A stretch of 12,549 bases of DNA, taken from NCBI GenBank assembly GCA_012517485.1, contig JAAYUT010000220.1, forward strand, positions 1-12,549, given 5' to 3'. The notes under the pieces are model-generated. The model was given only the letters and a program-made list of their open reading frames with translations. It had not been told where the DNA came from and did no database searches. Shown piece by piece: positions 1 through 6,493 of this stretch. The DNA comes from Candidatus Atribacter fermentans (GTDB lineage Bacteria > Atribacterota > Atribacteria > Atribacterales > Atribacteraceae). The translations under genes and the position numbers were made by a program. Position 1 is the first letter of the stretch. Every line of letters starts with the position of its first letter.

Positions 1-4
1 CAAA

Positions 5-178
5 CCCTCCGTGACACATCTGTATCACAACCTCTTCTCAAAAATGAGAAAAGATGTGGGTTTCAATCTCGGCCCAATTGTGGACCGCTTGTTATGTGGA
101 AACTTCTTTTGGAAGTAGGCGGAATATTTACTTTTCAAGGTCCTTACGCTCTCGAATTTTTACCTCAACCCGAGGGCA
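5..178 (-). promoter_or_regulatory. Candidate structured 5' leader RNA of a gene off the left edge
   Basis: This is minus-strand sequence downstream of the promoter at 185-214. It can form several helices: a hairpin pairing 148-154 with 171-177 (6 of 7 pairs on the minus strand), a small hairpin 102-106/112-116, a 9-bp hairpin 32-40/45-53 with a four-base loop and one G-U pair that only works on the minus strand, and an outer helix 15-19/54-58. Longer-range pairings 68-72/170-174 and 82-86/139-143 compete with some of these, as attenuators and riboswitches do. GGAGGG at 10-5 would be a good SD for a start codon just outside the window. I compared it by eye with remembered signatures of TPP, FMN, cobalamin, SAM, lysine and glycine riboswitches, T-box, tmRNA, SRP RNA and RNase P RNA and recognised none. 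Short helices also arise by chance, so RNA identity is uncertain. Confidence 0.35.
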
Positions 179-184
179 AGAGAT

Positions 185-214
185 AATTTAACACAGGCAA
201 CCTGGAATTGTCAA
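185..214 (-). promoter_or_regulatory. Sigma-70/A-type promoter reading leftward
   Basis: The minus strand has a perfect -35 box TTGACA at 214-209. After a 17-18 nt spacer comes TTAAAT (191-186) or TAAATT (190-185), each matching 4 of 6 bases of the -10 consensus. Transcription would start near 178 and run off the left end of the window. No coding sequence overlaps it, and the sequence behind it is strongly AT-rich (220-250), which could act as an UP-like element. Confidence 0.5.
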
Positions 215-290
215 CCGTACCGCAAAATTTTTTTAAATATTTTTAATAGACCGTCATACTCTGTCTTTGCAGCATTATTTAGGTGTGAAA

Positions 291-331
291 ATGGCTTCCC
301 CCTCACCAACACCTCTTCCACCAGGGGAGAG
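291..331 (+). repeat. Dispersed repeat copy 1 (inverted partner at 477-520)
   Basis: This plus-strand stretch reads GGCTTCCCCCTCACC, then ACCTCTTCCACCAGGGGAGA. It aligns with the reverse complement of 477-520, sharing GGCTT, CCCTCA, ACC-TCT-CCA and GGGAGA blocks with small indels. The type (CCCTCA...CTCTCCC...GGGGAGAG) resembles intergenic repeats I remember from many bacterial genomes. It does not overlap a gene. Copy number in this genome cannot be seen here. Confidence 0.5.
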
Positions 332-420
332 AAAAAAAAGAAAAGAAGAGCCTTTCTCACCGAGGGGCAAGTGGAAAAAAGCTTCCTATTTAAAAAAGAG
401 AGAAGAAAAATAAAAAAAAT
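332..420. other. Purine-rich low-complexity spacer
   Basis: The plus strand is mostly A and G between about 332 and 350 and again from 374 to 420, interrupted by a short segment, 356-371, that resembles 164-180. No credible reading frame was found. On the minus strand this gives long T/C runs downstream of truA, but no stable stem directly precedes them, so I do not call it an intrinsic terminator. Confidence 0.4.
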
Positions 421-433
421 ATTGTACTTAAGA

Positions 434-465
434 GATTGCCACGTCGTTGCACTCCTCGCAATGAC
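434..465. repeat. Palindromic intergenic repeat of the CGTCATTGCGAGGAG type
   Basis: On the minus strand the element begins CGTCATTGCGAGGAG and ends ACGTGGCAATC. Its ends pair as ATTGC (436-440) with GCAAT (458-462), making an imperfect palindrome. From memory, this sequence type is a widespread small repeat scattered between genes in many unrelated bacterial genomes. It lies between the two inverted copies at 291-331 and 477-520. Its function is unknown, and nothing here suggests coding capacity. Confidence 0.6.
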
Positions 466-476
466 GTTTTTGTGTT

Positions 477-520
477 CCTTCTCCCTTGATGGGAGAAGGT
501 CAGGATGAGGGTGAAAGCCC
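477..520 (-). repeat. Dispersed repeat copy 2 with a 9-bp hairpin
   Basis: This is the inverted partner of 291-331. It contains a perfect 9-bp inverted repeat, CCTTCTCCC (477-485) and GGGAGAAGG (491-499), with a 5-nt loop. It lies downstream of truA on the transcribed strand and could stabilise the 3' end of the mRNA. No T-run follows the stem in either direction, so it is not a canonical Rho-independent terminator. Confidence 0.55.
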
Positions 521-623
521 AGGACAAGATCTTGGTTGGTTACTCTAAAAGAATTACCTTAAAATACGGTCCGGTGTTTACAGGAAAGAAAAAAAGAAGG
601 AGATTCTGCTTTATAATTAAAAA

Positions 624-1448
624 CTAAACCCTTTTTTGGAAATAAAAAAATGGAAAGGATGGTGAAGACTGATCGCTTCCCCAAAAGTCATAATCTGGAT
701 AAAAAACCCGGGTGAGATATAAACCATGAGGAGGAAGGCATAGCCGATGTTTGCCACGATTGGGTTGGATTAAAGCCAAGCGAAGGTCTTCAATCTTTTT
801 TTTCCGTAATTGAACCATCCAGATTTCCCCCAAAAGGATACGAACCATTTTATACAAGAATCCATTCCCAACAATTTGAAAAGACAAAAAGCCATTCTCA
901 TAATCGTACACTTCAAATCGGTGAATTTGGCGAACCATATTTCTCACCGAACTCCCCGAGGCACTAAAAGCAGTAAAATCATGTTCTCCTACAAAAAGAT
1001 GAATACATTCTTTTAAAAGAGACCAATCAATACGATAATTTCCTGGGTAAAACATAAAGTGACGCAAAAATACTGGAAATTGGCTTCCACTATACATCCA
1101 ATAATGATATTCCTTACTGGTAGCATCTTTACGAGCATTAAAGGAGAGAGAAACTTCCTGAAGGTGTACAACTCTGATATCAGGAGGGAGATAGGAATTT
1201 AATGCCCGAAAAAGAGTTGGTAGTTCCAGAGTCAATTCGACCCGACAATTAGCAACTTGTCCTAAAGCATGAACTCCAGCATCTGTTCGGCCTGAGGCAT
1301 GAAGAGTTATCGGCTGATTTAAAATAGACATAAGGGCTTGAGCAAGAACCGATTGGACACTGCGACGATTTGGTTGGCTCTGCCAACCAAAGTAATTGGT
1401 ACCATCGTATTCGATCACCATCACTAAATTATTCCTCTTTGGATTCAT
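624..1448 (-). CDS. truA: tRNA pseudouridine(38-40) synthase TruA
   Basis: TruA converts uridines 38, 39 and 40 of the tRNA anticodon stem-loop to pseudouridine. With the ATG at 1448 the protein has 275 residues, normal for the family. The N-terminal motif IEYDGTNYFGWQ and the active-site motif GRTDAGVH are present, with the catalytic Asp at about residue 56. The second half has the usual EHDFTAFSASGSSVRN and GNGFLYKMVR segments. The frame stays open upstream to an ATG at 1541 inside ecfT. I prefer 1448 because the family normally has about ten residues before IEYDG. An ATG at 1475, and a GTG at 1424 with AGAGGA 8 nt ahead, are alternatives. The gene is last in the ecf-truA cluster, and its mRNA probably depends on that transcript. 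Identity is certain; only the start is open. Confidence 0.95.
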   Translation of the reverse strand: MNPKRNNLVMVIEYDGTNYFGWQSQPNRRSVQSVLAQALMSILNQPITLHASGRTDAGVHALGQVANCRVELTLELPTLFRALNSYLPPDIRVVHLQEVSLSFNARKDATSKEYHYWMYSGSQFPVFLRHFMFYPGNYRIDWSLLKECIHLFVGEHDFTAFSASGSSVRNMVRQIHRFEVYDYENGFLSFQIVGNGFLYKMVRILLGEIWMVQLRKKKIEDLRLALIQPNRGKHRLCLPPHGLYLTRVFYPDYDFWGSDQSSPSFPFFYFQKRV

Positions 1449-1492
1449 CGATTGATTCTCTTTCAACCTTTGCATAAATATCTTGTTTTCCC

Positions 1493-2299
1493 TTACCAAA
1501 TAAACACCGATAAAAAAACAACTATCGTTATAAAAATGCACGTACTGCTTAGAAAAAGAATATCAGCTGTTCTCAAAATAAGGACTCGAAGCCGAGTCCG
1601 ACCAATGCCACCCCGATAACAGCGAGACTCCATGGCAATTGCCAATTCATCAGCTCGTTTAAAAGAATTAATAAATAAAGGGACTAACAAAGGAATAAGA
1701 TTTTTAGCTCGTTGAATCAAGCTTCCCGTTTCAAAATCAGCCCCCCGAGCTTGCTGGGCTTTAATAATTCGGTCGGCTTCTTCCATCAAGGTCGGTATAA
1801 AACGAATGGCAATGGTCATCATCATCGCTAATTCGTGAGCTGGGAAGCCCCATTTTTTAAAAGGGCTCAGGAGTGATTCCAAACCATCAGTTAATTCAAC
1901 AGGCGAAGTCGTAAGAGTTAAGAGCGCAGTACATAAAATTAAAAGACAAAGCCGAACAATGATAAACAAACCACGGTTAAGCCCCTCTTTAGAAACGTGA
2001 AGAAAACCGTATTCCCAAATATAATCTCCTGGTGTAAAAAAAACCTGTAAAATAAGGGTAAAAGCTAATAGGAAAAGAATTGGTTTTAAACTTTTTCCGA
2101 TATAAGAAATCGGTATTCGTGCCGTTAGGGTTAAAAATATGATGAAGCTTCCAATAAAAAGAAAGGAGAACCACTCCTTAACAATAAATAAAACAATAAT
2201 AAAAATAGCCGATACCAGAATTTTCACGCGGGGGTCTAACCGGTGGATGGGTGATTCAATTGGGATAAATTGTCCAAGGGCTATGCTCTTACCCAACAT
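1493..2299 (-). CDS. ecfT: ECF transporter transmembrane subunit EcfT
   Basis: EcfT is the membrane coupling subunit of energy-coupling factor transporters. It joins the two ATPases to interchangeable substrate-binding S components for vitamins or metal ions. The 268-residue protein opens with the typical IHRLDPR segment and has hydrophobic stretches near residues 28-60, 73-88, 112-131 and 246-268. The two cytoplasmic coupling motifs are visible as ARG at 184-186, in a QARGADFE context, and SRC at 225-227, in SRCYRGG. The ATG at 2299 lies one base after the ecfA2 stop, which implies translational coupling. No S-component gene is nearby, so this looks like the shared (group II) module serving S components encoded elsewhere, and the substrate cannot be inferred here. 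The 3' end lies close to or overlaps the truA start region. Confidence 0.95.
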   Translation of the reverse strand: MLGKSIALGQFIPIESPIHRLDPRVKILVSAIFIIVLFIVKEWFSFLFIGSFIIFLTLTARIPISYIGKSLKPILFLLAFTLILQVFFTPGDYIWEYGFLHVSKEGLNRGLFIIVRLCLLILCTALLTLTTSPVELTDGLESLLSPFKKWGFPAHELAMMMTIAIRFIPTLMEEADRIIKAQQARGADFETGSLIQRAKNLIPLLVPLFINSFKRADELAIAMESRCYRGGIGRTRLRVLILRTADILFLSSTCIFITIVVFLSVFIW

Positions 2300-2300
2300 A

Positions 2301-3164
2301 TTAATGCTTTCCTGCCTTTAATATCTTTTCTGCAATTCTTTCAGATAATTCCTGAGCAGTTAAAATCCCATTCCCAATATCAAAACCTTTCTCCTGAAGT
2401 AACTCAGCTATTCGAGTTGTGGTGGGTGGCTTAATTCCATAATATTCTAAAGTTTTTCCTTGAGAAAAAATCTTGCGGACCGAACTATCTAAGCCAATAG
2501 TTCCCTGATCCATTACGATTATTCTTTCTGCTATCATGGCCAAATCATCCATACTATGGGATACTAAAACCAGGGTTGTACCGTTTTCTTCTCGAAGAGT
2601 CTTTAGTTTTTTAAGAATCAACCTTTTCCCTTCTGGATCAAGCCCTGCTGTTGGTTCATCTAAAACTAAGGCTTCCGGTCGCATTGATAGAATACTAGCA
2701 ATAGCAACTCGTCTCATTTGGCCTCCGCTTAATTCAAAAGGGTTCTTTTTATGAATGTCTTGATAATCCAAGCCAACACTTTCCAAAGCCCACTTCACTG
2801 TTTCTTCTAACTTTTGACCACTTATGCCGATGTTTCGAGGTCCGAAGCCAACTTCATCAAAAACAGTTTCTTCAAAAATTTGATGTTCAGGATATTGAAA
2901 GACCAAACCGATTTTTCTGCGTATATTCTTCAGCTGCGAACTCTTTTTTTGAATTTTTTCGCCGTCGATAAGAACTGATCCTTGAGTAGCTATCAGAAGG
3001 GCATTAAAATGCTGGATTAAGGTGGATTTTCCACAACCGGTTCTCCCAATAATTCCAATTGACTCTCCCCTATTAATAGTGAGAGTAATATTTTTAAGGG
3101 CTTGTACTTCAAAAGGAGTATGTTGGAAATAACTATAAAAGACGTTTTCTAAACGAATGAACAC
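2301..3164 (-). CDS. ecfA2: ECF transporter ATP-binding subunit EcfA2
   Basis: This is the second ATPase of the ECF module, which pairs with EcfA1 to power uptake through EcfT. With the GTG at 3164 the protein has 287 residues. It shows Walker A GRTGCGKST (40-48), the Q-loop VFQYPEHQ (Gln 90), signature LSGGQMRR (145-152), Walker B ALVLDEPTAGLD (165-176) and H-loop His 203. The family usually starts a few residues before the first beta strand, and FIRLENVFYSY fits that. The open frame runs on upstream to 3275, but those 37 residues overlap ecfA1 in another frame and do not look like this family, so I reject them. The GTG lies 16 nt inside the ecfA1 3' end with only a weak GGTGG upstream, which suggests translational coupling. 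Confidence 0.93.
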   Translation of the reverse strand: MFIRLENVFYSYFQHTPFEVQALKNITLTINRGESIGIIGRTGCGKSTLIQHFNALLIATQGSVLIDGEKIQKKSSQLKNIRRKIGLVFQYPEHQIFEETVFDEVGFGPRNIGISGQKLEETVKWALESVGLDYQDIHKKNPFELSGGQMRRVAIASILSMRPEALVLDEPTAGLDPEGKRLILKKLKTLREENGTTLVLVSHSMDDLAMIAERIIVMDQGTIGLDSSVRKIFSQGKTLEYYGIKPPTTTRIAELLQEKGFDIGNGILTAQELSERIAEKILKAGKH

Positions 3165-3985
3165 AAGGCAGCCACCAGTTCTTCTGCTCGAAGGGGAAGG
3201 AATGGAAATAGCTCGGGAAACCGCCTTCGCAGGATCCAGGCAGTTTCCGATACCACTGGGAGCTCTAAACCCCATTCATAAATTCGTTCTCGCTGATTAA
3301 ATATATCAGATGGTTTTCCCTGAGCAACAATTTGGCCTTGATCCATGATAATAACCCGATCAGCATCAACAGCTTCTTCGATATAATGGGTAATGTGGAA
3401 AATCGTGATTGATCCTCGAAGTTGGGAAATGAGCGACATGATTTCACTTCGGCCTTCGGGGTCAAGCATTGATGTCGCTTCATCGAGTACGATATATTCT
3501 GGCTGCATAGCTAAAACGCCAGCTATTGCGACTCGTTGTTTTTGACCACCAGAAAGGAGATGTGGCTCTTTTTTTCGAAAATCCTTCATCCCAACTATCC
3601 CTAATGCTTGGTCAATTCGCTTTCGTATTTCATCTTGAGGCACTCCAAGATTCTCAGGTCCAAAGGCAACATCCTCTTCAACAGTGGTTGCAATAATCTG
3701 ATTATCAGGGTTTTGAAAAACAAATCCAACTTTTTGACGAATGTCCCATAAATACTCTGATTGATGAGTGCTTTTTCCATCAACGATGACTTCTCCTTTT
3801 TTGGGAAGCAACAATCCATTACAATGCTTGGCTAAAGTGGATTTTCCCGAACCATTCCTTCCCAATAAAACAACAAACTCGCCTTTGGGAATAACGAGTT
3901 CTATATTATGAAGAACTTCATCTTTTTTTTCAATGAGTGTTTCATCTTCAGTAAACCAGAAGGACACTCCTCGAAACTCAATCAC
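3149..3985 (-). CDS. ecfA1: ECF transporter ATP-binding subunit EcfA1
   Basis: EcfA1 is the first ATPase of the ECF vitamin/metal uptake module. The 278-residue protein has Walker A GRNGSGKST (42-50), Q-loop VFQNPDNQ (Gln 91), signature LSGGQKQR (144-151), Walker B YIVLDEATSMLDPEGR (164-179) and H-loop His 200. DEATSMLDPEGR is the form usual in EcfA1, whereas EcfA2 carries DEPTAGLDPEG, and this separates the two paralogues. The start is GTG, with AAGGA 9 nt upstream. The gene begins 18 nt after the T-run of the terminator at 4004-4029, so expression needs readthrough or a promoter I could not locate. The stop lies 16 nt inside ecfA2. Confidence 0.95.
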   Translation of the reverse strand: MIEFRGVSFWFTEDETLIEKKDEVLHNIELVIPKGEFVVLLGRNGSGKSTLAKHCNGLLLPKKGEVIVDGKSTHQSEYLWDIRQKVGFVFQNPDNQIIATTVEEDVAFGPENLGVPQDEIRKRIDQALGIVGMKDFRKKEPHLLSGGQKQRVAIAGVLAMQPEYIVLDEATSMLDPEGRSEIMSLISQLRGSITIFHITHYIEEAVDADRVIIMDQGQIVAQGKPSDIFNQRERIYEWGLELPVVSETAWILRRRFPELFPFLPLRAEELVAALCSFV

Positions 3986-4003
3986 TCTCTCAGGTCCTTT
4001 CCA

Positions 4004-4029
4004 TAAAAAAAGCCAGCCTTCTGGCTGGC
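4004..4029 (-). terminator. Rho-independent terminator after rplQ
   Basis: On the minus strand a perfect 7-bp GC-rich stem, GCCAGCC/GGCTGGC (4029-4023 with 4018-4012), has a 4-nt loop and runs directly into seven T residues (4011-4005). This is a textbook intrinsic terminator closing the alpha operon, 29 nt beyond the rplQ stop. It stands just ahead of the ecfA1 SD (3999-3995), so it either isolates the ecf-truA unit or sets its level by partial readthrough. Confidence 0.9.
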
Positions 4030-4057
4030 AGGGTCTACTACTATCCAGCTCGTTTTC

Positions 4058-4414
4058 TTATTCAGAAATTATTTCAACCCGTGCCATTGGAGCTCCGTCT
4101 CCCTGGCGGAACCTGGTTTTATAAATTCGACAGTATCCTCCCTTTCTTTCTTTCATACGCGGAACTAAATTTCTTTGAAGGGTTTTAAAAGCCTCTTTAT
4201 CATTTACCCAGCGCATAACTTGAATCGTGGTCGCATTTGTCCCTTCAATAGCTTGAGATAAGATTCTCTCGAAAAGTGGTTTGAGGTTTTTTGCTTTCGA
4301 TTCAGTCGTTTCAACTGCTCCTGATTTAATCAAGGAAACTAAAAGATTTGACAACATCGCTTCTTTATGGGAGGTGGTACGACCCAGCTTCCCTCTTTTC
4401 ATTCTATGCCTCAT
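4058..4414 (-). CDS. rplQ: 50S ribosomal protein L17
   Basis: L17 is a large-subunit protein that binds 23S rRNA near the exit-tunnel side of the ribosome. The 118-residue product has the characteristic start MRHRMKRGKLGRTTSHKEAM and ends with YKTRFRQGDGAPMARVEI, both typical of bacterial L17, at the usual length. The ATG at 4414 overlaps the rpoA stop in an ATGA, so translation is coupled to rpoA. It is the last gene of the alpha operon, and an intrinsic terminator follows it. Confidence 0.97.
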   Translation of the reverse strand: MRHRMKRGKLGRTTSHKEAMLSNLLVSLIKSGAVETTESKAKNLKPLFERILSQAIEGTNATTIQVMRWVNDKEAFKTLQRNLVPRMKERKGGYCRIYKTRFRQGDGAPMARVEIISE

Positions 4415-5418
4415 TGGTTGTTCACCTCATTTATGTCGACTTTATTGAGTTCGAAACCAAGTTTTTCAACTTTTTCAACGATTTCTTCATAGGTTTTTTG
4501 ACCCAAATTTTTAATTTTCTTTAAATCTTCTGGTCGTTGGTTAATGATTTCCAAAAGTTCACGGAGAGTATTAATTCGAGCACGTTTGAGACAATTATAA
4601 GCTCGAACTGACAATTCTAATTCCTCAATAAGCTTGTCTTCTCCCTGTTCATTCTCTTCTAAAGCAACGTCAACAGGAGCTACCAAACTATCTGACATGC
4701 TTTCCTTAACTAGGCCATAAATATAGGTTATTTCACCAACCAGAAGCTCGAGTGATTTTTTTAAAGCTTCCTGAGGAAGAATAGAGCCGTTGGTCCATAT
4801 TTCAAGAATAAGCTTATCAAAGTTAGTGAACTGACCAACTCGAGTATCAACCACAGAATAATTCACTTTTTTTACCGGGGTAAAAATTGCATCAATCTGA
4901 ATATTCCGATAATCGCGAGCATCTTTTTCAGATGTTTCTTGATATCCCTTTCCATGATTGACGTAAAGAGTCATTGAAAGATGACCTTCATGATTCAATT
5001 CCGCCAAATAATGGTCCGGATTAATAATCTCAACATTAGGGTTTGGTTGAATGTCACGAGCAGTTACTCGCCGGGGTTGGTCGGAATCTTCATTTCCCCT
5101 AACATCAATTTTTAAAATTTCTTCCTCGAGAGAAGATGAAGAAAGCACCAAACCTTTAATGTTGAGGAGTAGATCGGTAATATCCTCTCTCATTCCAGGA
5201 AGAGAAGAAAATTCATGAATGACGTTATCAATCTCGACTGAGGTAACCGCTACTCCTTCCATAGAAGAGAGAAGAACACGCCGAATGGCATTCCCTAAGG
5301 TTACACCCCAACCAGATTCTAAGGGTTCTATCGAAAATTTCCCATAACGAGCTCGAGTTACTCGATCTTCTCGAAGCTCAATTGTTTCAAATTTCAACAT
5401 TTCTTTAATATCGGGCAT
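4411..5418 (-). CDS. rpoA: DNA-directed RNA polymerase subunit alpha
   Basis: Alpha dimerises to scaffold RNA polymerase assembly, and its C-terminal domain contacts UP elements and activators. The 335-residue protein has the N-terminal dimerisation domain with GWGVTLGNAIRRVLLSSMEG (residues 36-55) and VHEFSS-like and PGMREDITDLLLN segments. A linker of acidic residues (around 252-266) follows. The C-terminal domain begins LELSVRAYNCLK; Arg 272 corresponds to the DNA-contacting Arg 265 of E. coli, and the KNLGQKTYEEI helix-hairpin-helix is intact. The ATG at 5418 has GAGGTG 5 nt upstream. It lies 15 nt after rpsD and overlaps rplQ by 4 nt. Confidence 0.98.
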   Translation of the reverse strand: MPDIKEMLKFETIELREDRVTRARYGKFSIEPLESGWGVTLGNAIRRVLLSSMEGVAVTSVEIDNVIHEFSSLPGMREDITDLLLNIKGLVLSSSSLEEEILKIDVRGNEDSDQPRRVTARDIQPNPNVEIINPDHYLAELNHEGHLSMTLYVNHGKGYQETSEKDARDYRNIQIDAIFTPVKKVNYSVVDTRVGQFTNFDKLILEIWTNGSILPQEALKKSLELLVGEITYIYGLVKESMSDSLVAPVDVALEENEQGEDKLIEELELSVRAYNCLKRARINTLRELLEIINQRPEDLKKIKNLGQKTYEEIVEKVEKLGFELNKVDINEVNNQ

Positions 5419-5433
5419 ACTTACACCTCAAAT

Positions 5434-6060
5434 TTACTTGGAATAAAACTCAACGATCAAAGATTCCTCTACTTGATAATCAATATCATCCCGATTTGGT
5501 TCTCGTATGACTGTAAAAGTAAATTGATCTGGTTGAAATTCCAACCAGCTGGGTGGGTTTAATTGTTCTTTTTCATCAACAATCTCTTTGATCTTTTTAT
5601 GCTGTTTCCCAATATTCGTTAATTCTATTTTATCTCCCACCGAAACTGTAAAGGAGGGGATATTGACTACTTTCCCGTTGACTTTAAAATGGCGATGAAG
5701 CACCATTTGCCGAGCATCGCTTCTGGAATCGGCAATTCCTCCTCGGAAAATGACGTTATCCAAACGCTTTTCTAAAAGACGTAAGAAGTTCTCTCCAGTA
5801 ACTCCTGGAATTCGATTCGCCTTCACAAAATAATTATTAAACTGCCGTTCTGAAATTCCATATATGAAGCGAACTTTTTGTTTCTCTCTCAATTGAACAC
5901 CATAATCAGAAAGGCGCCTTCTTGAACCTCGGCTCATCCCTGGCGCAAAAGGCCTCTTTTCAAAAGCACATTTTGGAGTCATACACCGGGGTCCCTTTAA
6001 AAGCAATTTCACTCCTTGCCGCCGGCATAATCGACATTTTGCATCGGTATATCTTGACAT
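5434..6060 (-). CDS. rpsD: 30S ribosomal protein S4 (zinc-binding form)
   Basis: S4 is a primary 16S rRNA binder that starts 30S assembly. In E. coli it also represses translation of its own alpha operon. With the ATG at 6060 the protein has 208 residues. Cys 9, 12, 26 and 31 form the zinc-ribbon spacing known from Thermus S4, so this is the C+ form. The central S4 RNA-binding domain follows (RLDNVIFRGGIADSRSDARQ). The frame is open up to 6108, but only the ATG at 6060 matches the family start MSRYTDAKC and has a good SD (AGGAGGA, 9 nt ahead). The gene lies between rpsK and rpoA, as in Clostridia and many other bacteria but not Bacillus. Confidence 0.97.
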   Translation of the reverse strand: MSRYTDAKCRLCRRQGVKLLLKGPRCMTPKCAFEKRPFAPGMSRGSRRRLSDYGVQLREKQKVRFIYGISERQFNNYFVKANRIPGVTGENFLRLLEKRLDNVIFRGGIADSRSDARQMVLHRHFKVNGKVVNIPSFTVSVGDKIELTNIGKQHKKIKEIVDEKEQLNPPSWLEFQPDQFTFTVIREPNRDDIDYQVEESLIVEFYSK

Positions 6061-6077
6061 ATGAATGAATCCTCCTC

Positions 6078-6464
6078 TTAAACTCTTCTTTGCTTGGGTG
6101 GTCGGCAACCATTGTGAGGTATTGGAGTCACATCTTTAATCGATTTTATAACCAAACCAGTCGCTTGCAAAGAACGAATGGCTGTTTCGCGACCCGATCC
6201 AGGTCCTTTCACCAAAACCTCTATTTCTCTTAAACCTTGATCCATGGCTTTTTTAGCGGCAGTTTCAGCAGCCAATTGAGCTGCAAAAGGAGTTCCCTTT
6301 TTGGTTCCTTTGAAACCACTTCCTCCTGATGTCGCCCAAGAGATGACGTTTCCCTGTCTATCGCTAATTGAAACTATCGTATTATTAAATGTCGATTTAA
6401 TATGGGCGATTCCTTCACGAACCACCTTTTTTTCTTTTCGTTTCCCTTTTGCTTTTTTAACCAA
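6078..6464 (-). CDS. rpsK: 30S ribosomal protein S11 (TTG start)
   Basis: S11 forms part of the 30S platform and mRNA exit region. The 128-residue protein has the usual basic N-terminus, GIAHIKSTFNNTIVSISD and the conserved C-terminal PHNGCRPPKQRRV. No ATG or GTG lies before the conserved region. The best start is TTG at 6464, with a perfect AGGAGG 9 nt upstream, giving MVKKAKGKRKEKK. It sits 29 nt after rpsM and 17 nt before rpsD. Identity is certain, and the TTG start is well supported by the SD. Confidence 0.96.
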   Translation of the reverse strand: MVKKAKGKRKEKKVVREGIAHIKSTFNNTIVSISDRQGNVISWATSGGSGFKGTKKGTPFAAQLAAETAAKKAMDQGLREIEVLVKGPGSGRETAIRSLQATGLVIKSIKDVTPIPHNGCRPPKQRRV

Positions 6465-6493
6465 AGCGTCGATGCCTCCTTATTTATTCAAAA

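Noticed and set aside
11..28. Dyad GTGAcACAtcTGTaTCAC, like a regulator operator.
   Set aside because: It lies downstream of the predicted start site, partly overlaps the outer RNA helix, and its half-sites do not match a regulator I can name (spacing is wrong for CRP/FNR).
60..103. GTTTC...GGAAAC spacing on the plus strand (GATTGAAAC on the minus strand), which resembles CRISPR repeat ends.
   Set aside because: Only one copy is present and no repeat-spacer periodicity exists within 1-240. The sequence is better explained by the helices of the candidate leader.
1..186. A plus-strand frame open from the window edge to TAA at 184-186 (61 codons).
   Set aside because: The translation resembles no family I know, has no visible start, runs against every other gene, and overlaps the leftward promoter and helices. 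A frame this length can be open by chance. If the left flank continues it with a recognisable protein, this should be reversed.
477..499. 9-bp hairpin as the truA terminator.
   Set aside because: No T-run follows in either direction, and the stem is part of a repeat that has an inverted partner at 291-331. A role in mRNA 3' stability remains possible.
3165..3275. N-terminal extension of ecfA2 (37 residues).
   Set aside because: It overlaps the ecfA1 coding end in another frame, and the residues are unlike any EcfA2 N-terminus. The GTG at 3164 gives the normal family start.
6061..6108. N-terminal extension of rpsD (16 residues).
   Set aside because: It overlaps the end of rpsK; the conserved MSRYTDAKC start at 6060 has AGGAGGA upstream.
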